This document shows, in pieces, positions 56,811 through 64,000 of a stretch of DNA of 64,000 bases. The notes below the pieces were generated by a model. That model saw only the letters and a program-made list of their open reading frames with translations, searched no databases and was not told where the DNA came from. The DNA lies in the NCBI RefSeq assembly GCF_003105155.1, contig NZ_QETK01000009.1, positions 1 to 64,000 on the forward strand, given 5' to 3'. This DNA comes from Pseudomonas sp. SDI (GTDB lineage: Bacteria; Pseudomonadota; Gammaproteobacteria; Pseudomonadales; Pseudomonadaceae). Within the stretch, counting starts at the first letter, position 1. Every line of letters starts with the position of its first letter. The position numbers were made by a program, and so were the translations under genes.

Positions 56811-57011
56811 GGTCGACTCCTTGAAACTAGGCAGGCCCGGTTTTCGGTCCGGCTGGAGTGCGCCCTTGTACAGGCTTACGCACGCATCGTGCCAGACCCG
56901 AGCCGGTGCTCGGTACAGCGCTAACCCTATGATTTTACAAGTACTGCGAAAACAGCTGCGCACGCTTGCCCCCACTCTCGGGGACTAGCTGGCACATTGC
57001 CCCTAGCGCTG

Positions 57012-57027
57012 CCCCCAACAGTGGGGG
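57012..57027. terminator. C/G-rich hairpin between two leftward operons
   Basis: CCCCCA-ACAG-TGGGGG is a perfect 6-bp stem just after the chaperone gene stop. A related CCCC-N6-GGGG lies nearby at about 56970-56983. It may end the upstream transcript, although no T tract follows on the minus strand. Confidence 0.45.
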
Positions 57028-57033
57028 ACGCGC

Positions 57034-57699
57034 TTACCGTGCGTCAATCCGTTCGATGCGGGACTGGTTACGCAGGCGCTGCAGTAGCGCCTCATGCGCC
57101 TGCGCCTGTCGTTGCTCGATAAGGTGTTTTTTTGCCAATGCCAGTCCCTGTTCACGTTCGACAGAGTCACCGGCACTTTGGTTCGCCGTGGGTGACTGCT
57201 TGTCTTGACCTTCCTGGTAAAACGCCTGGATGTGCTCCGGGGTGGGCTCCGGCACGCGGGTCAGGTCCAGATAGACCTGTTGCGCGGCCATTTCATGACG
57301 AGTGTAGTCGGCGAACGAGGCTTCATCGAAGCCGGCGTCGGCCAGGGCGCGCGCGTAGTGCTCGCGGCTGGGAAAGGCACTGCGCAGACTGTCGAGACGG
57401 GCCTGCAGGCGGCTGTCGCTGATGCTGATACCGCGGCGGGTGGCTTCCTGGAACAGCAGCTCCTTGTCGATCATGGTTTGCAGGGCTTGTTCGCGCAGGC
57501 GCTTGTACAGGCTGGGGCTGCGGATACCGGTGATCGGCCGGCCCTGGTCTTCGAGGTATTCGGCAAAGTAGCGTTCCAGGCGGTATTCGCTGATGGTCAC
57601 GCCGTTGACCCGCGCGGCGGCCATGCCGCCCTCCTCGGCCTTGAGCAACAGGGCCTGGGCCACGGCGATGAGCAGCAGGATCAGCAGGAAGATTTTCAT
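57034..57699 (-). CDS. SurA-N-like periplasmic chaperone without PPIase domain
   Basis: A 221-residue protein with an N-terminal membrane/signal helix (IFLLILLLIAVAQALLL) and a SurA/PpiD-type chaperone module (VNGVTISEYRLERYFAEYLE, MIDKELLFQEATRRGI, SDSRLQARLDSLR). The parvulin rotamase domain that usually follows is missing; the C-terminus is a charged helix. Probably helps fold the exported proteins of this operon. Last gene of the oxidase-linked operon. Confidence 0.8.
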   Translation of the reverse strand: MKIFLLILLLIAVAQALLLKAEEGGMAAARVNGVTISEYRLERYFAEYLEDQGRPITGIRSPSLYKRLREQALQTMIDKELLFQEATRRGISISDSRLQARLDSLRSAFPSREHYARALADAGFDEASFADYTRHEMAAQQVYLDLTRVPEPTPEHIQAFYQEGQDKQSPTANQSAGDSVEREQGLALAKKHLIEQRQAQAHEALLQRLRNQSRIERIDAR

Positions 57700-57749
57700 G
57701 GTTCACCTCGCTTGGAATGGAAGTCGGCAACTGCGCGGGTGTAGGCGGT

Positions 57750-59273
57750 TCATGGCCCCAGCTCCAGCCGCCGATACGGCGCCACCGGGTAGAACATCGG
57801 CCCCGGCAGTTCCAGGATCACTACATGCGCGCCGTCCAGCCCACGGCGTCGGCCGGGGCCGAAGCCCAACGGTGGGGTCAGCCCGGTGTCGACGTCATGC
57901 AGGCCCTCCAGCGCTGCCACCAACTTGTCGCGGCTGGCGTCACGCCCAGCGCGCTTGAGCCCTTCCTCCAGCAGCAGCATCGAACACCAGGCGCCCACCT
58001 GCAGCAGCGCCTGGCGGCCATCCAACCCTTCGCGCGCGCGCAGCGCGGTCAACGCCTCGCGGCCACGCGCGCTCCAGTCGCTGGGGATGAACGGATAGGC
58101 CAGAAACACCCGCCGCGACCACTGCTCGGGCAAACGCGCCACCGCCCCGGCGACCTGACTCGACGCGGCAAACAGATACGGTGCCCGCCCCGCCGCCTGC
58201 AACGCCTCCACCACCTGCTCGAACGCCTGCGCCGAGCCCAGGTAGAACAACGCCAAGGTGTCCGGCGCCTGCCCGTCGAAGCGCAGCACCGGCACCTCGC
58301 CCCAGCCGCGCCTGCGCAAATCAGCTTGCAGCGCCGTGGCCGTCGCGGCCTGCTCGGCCTCGCTGTAGACGATCTGCGCCGGCCCCTGCTGCACCGACAA
58401 ACGCGTCTCGGCATACGCCGCCACACTCTGCAATTGCTCGCGGACACCCGGCAACGGCTCGAAAATCTGCCGGCTGTAGGCCGCCTGCCCCAGCGCCCCG
58501 ACCAAGGGCACCTGCGCCTGTTCCAGCCGCGCGGCCAGGGTCTCGTCCAGCGCCGGGGCCATCGGCATGACCAGGGCAAACACCTGCTCCTCGCCGAGCA
58601 GCCGCTGCAAGGCCTGCTCGGCAGACGCTCGGTCCGGCCCCGGATCGAGCGTCACCAGTTGCACCTGCCGGCCATGAATGCCGCCCTGCTCGTTGATCTG
58701 CTGGATGCTGCCGTCGAGCACCGCCGCCACCACCTGCGCCGCCTCGGCCAACTCGCCGGCCTGCGGCAGCAGCGTGCCGAGGCGCAGGGTCTGGGCTTGC
58801 AGCCCCGGATCGCGGTCCGCCTCCAGGCGCTTGAGGTAGGCAATCAGGTTGCACCGGTCACTCAGGGCCATGGAAAATCGCGGCATCGCCGGGTCCAGGC
58901 GCTGCCCCGCCGGGTCACGGCCCTGTTCGATAGCCCGCGCCAGGCTGGCCTCGGTGTAGGCCGGATACCTGCGGCCATTCACCTGCCGCTCGCCCTGCCC
59001 CAGCGCCAGCCGCTGCCAGCTCAGCGCCGGCGGGCGCACACCGCCCTCCGGCCGGCCCTGGCCATCGGCGCCATGGCAGCCGGCACACGGGGTGACACTG
59101 GCCGGCACCTGCATATCGGCCGCGCCGACCCACGCCGTGACCTCGCCGCCAGTGGCCGAAAGGCCCTCGCGGTACAGGCGTTTACCGGCCAGTTCCTGCG
59201 CGTTCAGCTCCAGCGCCTGGGCCGACTGGGCCACGCTCAGGGCCAGTAGCAGCACGATCTGCCAGCGGTTCAT
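57750..59273 (-). CDS. Cytochrome c domain fused to LivK-type substrate-binding domain
   Basis: A 507-residue exported protein with a signal peptide (1-20). Residues about 22-152 are a class I cytochrome c: haem site CAGCH (C63, C66, H67) and a likely Met ligand in DPAMPRF. From about 160 to the end it is a periplasmic-binding protein of the branched-chain amino acid (LivK/Peripla_BP_6) type, with LRLGTLLPQAGELAEAAQVV and GIHGRQVQLVTLDPGPD. No matching ABC transporter is encoded nearby, so the binding domain may serve redox sensing or electron-transfer docking. Ends 50 nt before the chaperone gene. Confidence 0.88.
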   Translation of the reverse strand: MNRWQIVLLLALSVAQSAQALELNAQELAGKRLYREGLSATGGEVTAWVGAADMQVPASVTPCAGCHGADGQGRPEGGVRPPALSWQRLALGQGERQVNGRRYPAYTEASLARAIEQGRDPAGQRLDPAMPRFSMALSDRCNLIAYLKRLEADRDPGLQAQTLRLGTLLPQAGELAEAAQVVAAVLDGSIQQINEQGGIHGRQVQLVTLDPGPDRASAEQALQRLLGEEQVFALVMPMAPALDETLAARLEQAQVPLVGALGQAAYSRQIFEPLPGVREQLQSVAAYAETRLSVQQGPAQIVYSEAEQAATATALQADLRRRGWGEVPVLRFDGQAPDTLALFYLGSAQAFEQVVEALQAAGRAPYLFAASSQVAGAVARLPEQWSRRVFLAYPFIPSDWSARGREALTALRAREGLDGRQALLQVGAWCSMLLLEEGLKRAGRDASRDKLVAALEGLHDVDTGLTPPLGFGPGRRRGLDGAHVVILELPGPMFYPVAPYRRLELGP

Positions 59274-59276
59274 GGC

Positions 59277-59942
59277 TTACAACCCGGCCACAGGTTGCGC
59301 GAGCAGTTGCAAGCGCTGAGCGATGGCCTGCGGCGGCGCATCCGGGCGAATCTTGCTCCAGCGCTTGCCGGCCACATCGCCGACGATCAGTTGGGTGGAA
59401 TGCTGCTCGGGACTCGGCACCATCTGCCCCAGGCGTGCCAGCACCAGGTCGATCTGTGCCTGTTCGCCAGTCAGGAACAACCAGTTCGGGCCGTCCACCC
59501 CCTGCTGCTGGGCAAAGTTCTTCAGCACGGCCGGCGAGTCGTTGCTCGGGTCGCTGGTCAGCGAGATGAAGGTGACCTTGCTCGCCGCCGCCTCGCCCAT
59601 CGCCTCGCGCACCTCGCGCAGCTTGCGGGTGATCAGCGGGCAGGCATCGTTGCAGTGGGTGTAGATCACGTTGAGCAGCACTACACGGTCCTTGAGCACG
59701 TCGCTGTAGAAGCGCAGCTGATTGCCGTTCTGGTCGCGCAACAGGCTGTCGGTGAAATACGTCTGGGCATCGCGGGTGCCGCCGGCCGGCGTGGCCGGGG
59801 TGGCCAGCGGGCCGCCACTGCCGCTGGCTGGCTGATGGCCGTCGTGGGCAAAGGCCATCGAGGCCATGATCCACAGGCAGGCGCCCAGCACCAGCCAATC
59901 GAAGGTTTTCATGCCGACCTTGCGCTGCATGACCGTGCTCAT
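59277..59942 (-). CDS. SCO1/SenC-family copper protein (copy 2)
   Basis: A 221-residue membrane-anchored thioredoxin-fold protein. The copper pair is C97 and C101 in YTHCNDAC; the third ligand is probably the histidine in PSPEQHSTQLIVGD. Such proteins load copper or reduce thiols in cuproenzymes. It is 3 nt from the cytochrome fusion gene and overlaps the other SCO gene by 4 nt. Confidence 0.92.
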   Translation of the reverse strand: MSTVMQRKVGMKTFDWLVLGACLWIMASMAFAHDGHQPASGSGGPLATPATPAGGTRDAQTYFTDSLLRDQNGNQLRFYSDVLKDRVVLLNVIYTHCNDACPLITRKLREVREAMGEAAASKVTFISLTSDPSNDSPAVLKNFAQQQGVDGPNWLFLTGEQAQIDLVLARLGQMVPSPEQHSTQLIVGDVAGKRWSKIRPDAPPQAIAQRLQLLAQPVAGL

Positions 59943-60595
59943 GGCTGTTGCTCCTGGGCAATGGCCGTGTGCTTGGCATGCACGCGGCGTGCGCTCAAGC
60001 GATTGATTTCGGCCACCAGTACATTCGGGTCGGTGAAGCCGTAGAAGCGTGTCCAGTGCCCGCTATGGCCGTCGCCGACCAGGATCAGCGGCGGATGATT
60101 GTTCAGGTCCGGGCTCCAACTGCCGAGCCCCTTGAGGGTTTCGCTCACTGCGTATGGGCTGCCGGTCAACCAGCTCCAGCCCGGACCTTGCTGGAAGGTC
60201 CGCGAATAGCCGAGCAGGCGCTGCGGATCGTCGCGCTGCGGGTCGACGCTCAGCGACACCAACTGCACCTCGCTGCCGACCCGGCCGCCCAGTTGCTGCT
60301 GGACCTTGCCCATGATCGAGGAGACCACCGGGCACACCGTGGTGCAGCGGGTGTAGATAAAGCCCATCACCACCAGCTTGTCGCCGACCAGGTCTTGTTC
60401 CAGGCGTACCGGCATGCCGTGCTGATCCAGCAGCGACACATCGGCAAAGCGTACCTGGGTTTTTTCCGCATGCGCCGGCGGCGCCTGGTGCCCGGCGTGC
60501 TCGTCGGAGTGGGCGCCGGAATGGGCCATGGCGCTGCCGCTGGCGGCGGCCAGCAGGCACAGGGCGAACAGTCGGCTCAGGGTCTGTGATTTCAT
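59939..60595 (-). CDS. SCO1/SenC-family copper protein (copy 1)
   Basis: A 218-residue protein with a cleavable signal (MAHSGAHS at the junction), a His-rich N-terminal tract (HSGAHSDEHAGH), and the SCO site C84/C88 in YTRCTTVCPV with the histidine in LNNHPPLILVGD. Start at 60595 with GAGGAACGCGCG upstream. Two different SCO proteins in tandem suggest separate roles, for example copper insertion and thiol reduction. Confidence 0.92.
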   Translation of the reverse strand: MKSQTLSRLFALCLLAAASGSAMAHSGAHSDEHAGHQAPPAHAEKTQVRFADVSLLDQHGMPVRLEQDLVGDKLVVMGFIYTRCTTVCPVVSSIMGKVQQQLGGRVGSEVQLVSLSVDPQRDDPQRLLGYSRTFQQGPGWSWLTGSPYAVSETLKGLGSWSPDLNNHPPLILVGDGHSGHWTRFYGFTDPNVLVAEINRLSARRVHAKHTAIAQEQQP

Positions 60596-60623
60596 CGCGC
60601 GTTCCTCGTGCGGGTTCAGCGGG

Positions 60624-62570
60624 TCATTGCGCCTTGGCAGGCAGAACCCGCAGGCTGGTGTAGTTCTTTTCGGCAAACGCCGTGCCCAGCGACGGTGCCT
60701 GCACATGCAGGTACCAGGCGCCGGCCTCGGCCAGCTGCAACGGCGCTTCGTAGAGCCCGTCGCCCAACTCCTTGACCTCGCTGCTCATGGCCCGCGACGA
60801 CGGCGCGAGGAAATAGCGCAGCGACAGATCACGCACCCCCAGGCGCGGCTGGCCGCTGCCCTCGACCAGGCGGAAGCGCGCCACGAACGGGCTGCCCTGC
60901 TGCGCCGGGGCCGGGTCGAGGAGAAACTCCACCCGCGTCACCTGACGGTGCGGGGCGCTGGCCGACGCCGCCACCTGGGTGCTGAAGCAGTGGATGATCT
61001 GCGGTTGGTTGAGCAGGAAGGCGACATCGAAGGTGCCGGCCGCCGGCAGTTTTACCGTCGAGCTGTAGACCCCCGGCGACACCTCGCGCAAGCTGCGGTC
61101 GACGACCAGCGCGGCGCGTGCGGCGTGCCCACGGTTGGCATAGCCGGACATCGGCGCGTTCATCCCTTCGGCATAGAAGTAGGTGGTGTTGTCCACCGGG
61201 TTGACGACAAACACCGAGTTATCGTCGCGCGCCGTGGTCAGGCCCAGGGCCAGCGGCAGGTCGCCGGCCTGGCGCGGCGCCGCCGGGCCGGCGTCGAAGC
61301 CCTGGATGATCGGCTGGCGGCCGCGGCCCAGGCTCGACAGGTTGATCATGGTGACCTTCGGCGAGGCCAACCCGCGAATGTAGGCGTAGGCCTGGGTAAA
61401 GGTCACCTGATACGGCTCGGCAGACACCTCAAGGTTGTGTACCAGGCTGTCGTTGCTGGCGTCGATCACCGCGGCGCGGTTTTCCAGGGTATTCAGGACG
61501 ATGCCGAAACGCCCGTCCTGGCTGAAGCGCATCGGCCCCAGACCCTGCTCGGCCTGGATGCGTGTGCGCAAGGTGTGGCGTTGCGCGTCGATCACGCTGA
61601 TGCTGCCGTCGCGCCCATCGGCCACGTAGACCGCCTGGGACAGTGCCGAATAGGCCACCGACAGCGGGTGCGGGCCGACCTGGAGTGTTTGCGCCAGGTG
61701 CATGTTGCTGCTGTCGATCACACTCAGGGTGCCGCTATCACGGTTGCTGACGAACACGTAGCGCGAGTCCTGGCTGAAGGCAATCTCGTGGTGGCCGCGA
61801 CCAGTGGCGAAAAATTTCACCGGGGTGCGGCTGTGCGCGTCGATGGCGGTGACGCCGCTGTGCGCGGCGTCGGCGGCGTTGTTGCCGACCCACAGCAGGC
61901 GCTCGTCCGGTTGCAGGGCGACGCGCACCGGTTGCTGCCCGGCCGGCAGGTCGGCGACATGCTGGAAGGTTGCGGTGTCGATCAGCGCCACCTTGCCCAC
62001 CTCCGGCAGCGAGACGAACACCTGCTTATCGTCGCGGGTCGCCACCCAGTCCATCGGCGTGGCGCTCAGGCCGATCCGCGCCAGGGTGCTGGTGACGCCG
62101 CCCACCGACACCGAGGGGTCGATCACGGTGAGGCTAGCGTCCTTGTTCAGCACCAGCAGGAAGTAGCTGTTGAGGTCCATCAACGGCCGTGCACCGATGC
62201 TGCTCTTGAGGAACAGCGCGACCCGCGCCTTGCAGCTCTTGTCGCGGTCCTTGGCGGCATCGCCGGTCAGTGCCGGGTCGATCCAGGCCCCCGGCGAGAC
62301 CCCCGACAGCGGCTGCCCGGAGGCCTGCTGGGTAACCCGGAACAGCACGTTGGCGTACCCACCCTCGACCAGCCCGTCGCTGCCGGCCAGCGGCCGCGCC
62401 TCGAACTCGACGGTGACGCCGTCGCGGCTGAGGCGGTGGTTGGCCTCTGGTTCCTGCTCGCTCAGCGCTTCACGCGGGTCGCACCAGAGGTTCTCGTAAG
62501 CCACCCCCAGCCCCATCAACAGCACGCCAGTCAGGATGCCCAGGTACAGCGCTCGATTCTTCTTGTGCAT
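60624..62570 (-). CDS. YncE-like beta-propeller protein with N-terminal membrane anchor
   Basis: A 648-residue protein. The N-terminal helix (LYLGILTGVLLMGLGVAY) is a membrane anchor or uncleaved signal. Residues about 135-440 form a seven-bladed YVTN/YncE-type propeller, with repeats such as VFVSNRDSGTLSVIDSSN and VYVADGRDGSISVIDAQ. The C-terminal region contains two Ig-like beta modules. Related propellers neighbour nitrite reductases and multicopper oxidases. It may assist metal delivery or electron transfer to the oxidase encoded just upstream. No enzyme motif is seen. Confidence 0.85.
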   Translation of the reverse strand: MHKKNRALYLGILTGVLLMGLGVAYENLWCDPREALSEQEPEANHRLSRDGVTVEFEARPLAGSDGLVEGGYANVLFRVTQQASGQPLSGVSPGAWIDPALTGDAAKDRDKSCKARVALFLKSSIGARPLMDLNSYFLLVLNKDASLTVIDPSVSVGGVTSTLARIGLSATPMDWVATRDDKQVFVSLPEVGKVALIDTATFQHVADLPAGQQPVRVALQPDERLLWVGNNAADAAHSGVTAIDAHSRTPVKFFATGRGHHEIAFSQDSRYVFVSNRDSGTLSVIDSSNMHLAQTLQVGPHPLSVAYSALSQAVYVADGRDGSISVIDAQRHTLRTRIQAEQGLGPMRFSQDGRFGIVLNTLENRAAVIDASNDSLVHNLEVSAEPYQVTFTQAYAYIRGLASPKVTMINLSSLGRGRQPIIQGFDAGPAAPRQAGDLPLALGLTTARDDNSVFVVNPVDNTTYFYAEGMNAPMSGYANRGHAARAALVVDRSLREVSPGVYSSTVKLPAAGTFDVAFLLNQPQIIHCFSTQVAASASAPHRQVTRVEFLLDPAPAQQGSPFVARFRLVEGSGQPRLGVRDLSLRYFLAPSSRAMSSEVKELGDGLYEAPLQLAEAGAWYLHVQAPSLGTAFAEKNYTSLRVLPAKAQ

Positions 62571-62588
62571 GGCCCTTCTCCTTCCCCA

Positions 62589-64000
62589 TTACTGCGCCGG
62601 TGCCGTCGCTGGCGGTGCCTCGTTGGTGACCCGCAGGATCCCCCACAGCCCCGAAACGTTGCCGTAGGCGGCGTAGTCGCGGAACAGGTAGTCACCCAGC
62701 ACCGAGTTGCTGCCGCCGGCGCTCGGGTGCATGAAGCTGAAGTGCGCTGCCGGCAACACGCTCTCCTGGGCGCCGATGTACATCGCTTGCGGGTTGTAGC
62801 CGAAGCGCACCGAACCGATCCCCGGCAGGCTCATCGGGTAGCCACTGGTATCGGACTTCTCGGCCTGGTAGGCGTGCAGCGGCCACAGGTGCCCGTCGAG
62901 CTGGTAGGTGATGCCGCGGCTGCCGCCGCTGGGCATCAGCACATGGGTGCGGAACGGCTGACCGGGCTTGGCCCACAGCACCGGGGTTTGCGGATCGCCG
63001 CCGACCAGGCTGTTGCTGTAGGCCATGTGCGCGTTCGGCACATCGGCCATGCCGTGGCCGTCGGCGTGGCCGAACGGCGCATCCGGGGCCAGGCCGAAGC
63101 GGAACCACAGCGGCTCGGACTTGTAGTTGATGCTCATGCCCGAGTTGTCCTTCGGATCGCCAGGTACGCCGTTGCCTTCGGTCTTGATCCCCTCCACCGG
63201 CCGCCCATCGGCCCAGCGCATGTTCACCGCGCGCTGCCAGACCGTGGCGAAGTCGCGATAGGCCGTCTGCCCGCTTGCCTGCACCGTGGCCGAGGCCCGG
63301 CTGGCAGTGTCTTCGGTCCAGGTCGCGGCTTGCGGCAGGATGCTCATGGCGCCGACCAGGCCTTTCTGCGGCTGCTTGATCAGGTCGGCCGGGGTCAGGT
63401 TGAGGCCGCCGAACTCGATCGCCGTGGGGTTGATGTTGTCGACACTGCGGCCCAGTTGCAGCACTGGCTTGCCCTCCCGCTCCAGGTGCCCGGCGTAGTA
63501 CTGGTAGACCTTGTTCGGGTAGGCGCCGCTGTTGCCGACCCGTGGCGGTACGGTCTGCACCGGGTTCTGGCCGACGTTGGTGCCGTCCGACTTGGTGATG
63601 TCGTAGGCCAGCAATTGCGCATGCAGGCCAACATGGCTGGACGGCCGCATCAGGTTGTTGTTGAACGCGGTGGAGCCCTCGCTGCCGTTGCGGTCGCGCT
63701 TGACCACGTTCTGCATCACGGCAGTGCTGGCCAGGTCCGGCATGACGGCCGGCAGGCGGTTCTCCAGGGTGATGTTGATGCAGTCGCCGGCAGTGGCACG
63801 CAGCACCAGCGGTTCGATCGGCACCCCGGCCTTGAGCTTGCCGGTAACCGGGTCAAGGTCGGCCTTGCGCACGTAGAGCACGGCGGTCGGATCGTGCAGC
63901 GGCCCGGCGTGGCCGCCGATGGTGAAGGTTGCACCGTCCTCCTCGTCGACCACGGTCACCTGCGGGATGCTGGTGCTGCGGCTGTTGTAGACCAGGGTGC
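62589..64000 (-). CDS. MnxG/McoA-type multicopper oxidase, C-terminal part only
   Basis: The frame is open to base 64000, giving about 470 C-terminal residues. INITLENRLPAVMP is the cupredoxin edge that precedes copper-site histidines; SHVGLHAQLLAYD and DGTNVG, GITYQLDGHLWPLHAYQ and HFSFMHPSAGGSN hold the copper-site-like His clusters of the large bacterial Mn(II) oxidases (MnxG, McoA of P. putida GB-1). Probably oxidises Mn(II) at the cell surface, but the N-terminal copper domains are outside the window. First gene in the window of an operon with SCO and cytochrome genes. MnxG and McoA cannot be told apart from this part. Confidence 0.8.
   Translation of the reverse strand, partial: TLVYNSRSTSIPQVTVVDEEDGATFTIGGHAGPLHDPTAVLYVRKADLDPVTGKLKAGVPIEPLVLRATAGDCINITLENRLPAVMPDLASTAVMQNVVKRDRNGSEGSTAFNNNLMRPSSHVGLHAQLLAYDITKSDGTNVGQNPVQTVPPRVGNSGAYPNKVYQYYAGHLEREGKPVLQLGRSVDNINPTAIEFGGLNLTPADLIKQPQKGLVGAMSILPQAATWTEDTASRASATVQASGQTAYRDFATVWQRAVNMRWADGRPVEGIKTEGNGVPGDPKDNSGMSINYKSEPLWFRFGLAPDAPFGHADGHGMADVPNAHMAYSNSLVGGDPQTPVLWAKPGQPFRTHVLMPSGGSRGITYQLDGHLWPLHAYQAEKSDTSGYPMSLPGIGSVRFGYNPQAMYIGAQESVLPAAHFSFMHPSAGGSNSVLGDYLFRDYAAYGNVSGLWGILRVTNEAPPATAPAQ

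Noticed and set aside
56985..57000. TGGCACATTGC as a sigma-54 promoter
   Set aside because: GG and GC are separated by 6 nt instead of 10, and it points away from the regulator gene.

Overview
The window is high-GC proteobacterial chromosome and reads as a Pseudomonas of the P. putida group. The grounds are gene content recognised from memory: the sulfone operon sfnE-sfnC-sfnR, a gluconate block gntR-gntK-gntP, a cobW-cobN-chlI block facing cbtB-cbtA-cobE-cobM, a manganese-oxidase-type multicopper oxidase, and REP-like hairpins containing the word GGGAGCCGGCC. No rRNA, tRNA, CRISPR array, insertion sequence or phage gene was seen. Genes are densely packed with many 4-nt ATGA overlaps.

Layout. 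(1) 1-8762: cobalt and cobalamin metabolism. A cobalamin riboswitch on each strand (about 5812-5985 and 6078-6270) heads cobW-cobN-chlI (leftward) and cbtB-cbtA-cobE-cobM (rightward). (2) 8770-16838: a Fur-box-preceded FepA/PfeA-type catecholate siderophore receptor, a NarL-type regulator with a BvgS-like hybrid kinase, and a soluble PAS-PAS-chemotaxis transducer resembling BdlA. (3) 16928-20232: gluconate repressor, kinase and permease, with three near-identical palindromic operators. (4) 20265-23469: a Mop molybdate-binding protein, then an sfnECR-like sulfur-starvation operon with a sigma-54 promoter, tandem enhancer-like repeats and an internally deleted sfnE. (5) 23650-30670: a cytosine-deaminase-like amidohydrolase, a TPR/HEAT membrane protein, a decayed kinase/receiver remnant, a hybrid histidine kinase, a fungal-type small cytosine deaminase, a DJ-1/Hsp31-like protein and an orphan CSS sensor domain. 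(6) 30753-43446: a leftward operon-like array for organosulfur or peptide-like sulfur scavenging: TonB receptor, oligopeptide-type ABC transporter, one DszA-like and two DszC/SfnB-like flavin-dependent oxygenases, and an MFS exporter. It is headed by its own sigma-54 promoter and a palindrome matching the one at sfnE. (7) 43824-47257: an aldo/keto reductase, then a 3-hydroxyisobutyryl-CoA-hydrolase-like gene and an acyl-CoA dehydrogenase (probably valine or branched-acyl catabolism). (8) 47309-56810: a compact leftward cluster combining a receiver-only regulator, a GspE/PilB ATPase, PilM/PilN/PilO/PilP-like proteins, a lipoprotein secretin, three pseudopilins and csgE-csgF-csgG. (9) 57034-64000: a leftward operon from an MnxG/McoA-type multicopper oxidase (cut by the window edge) through a beta-propeller protein, two SCO copper chaperones, a cytochrome c fused to a LivK-type binding protein, and a SurA-like chaperone.

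The most interesting part is region 8 with region 9. A type II secretion/type IV pilus-like envelope machine is translationally coupled to the curli export genes csgEFG, with no curli subunit (csgA/csgB), no GspF platform and no prepilin peptidase in the window, and it lies directly downstream of a multicopper oxidase maturation operon. A second strong point is a sulfur regulon: the motif TGTTGC-N4-GCAACA sits upstream of sigma-54 promoters at both sfnE (20.7 kb) and the scavenging operon (43.6 kb), which makes the SfnR encoded at 22369-23469 the natural candidate activator of both.
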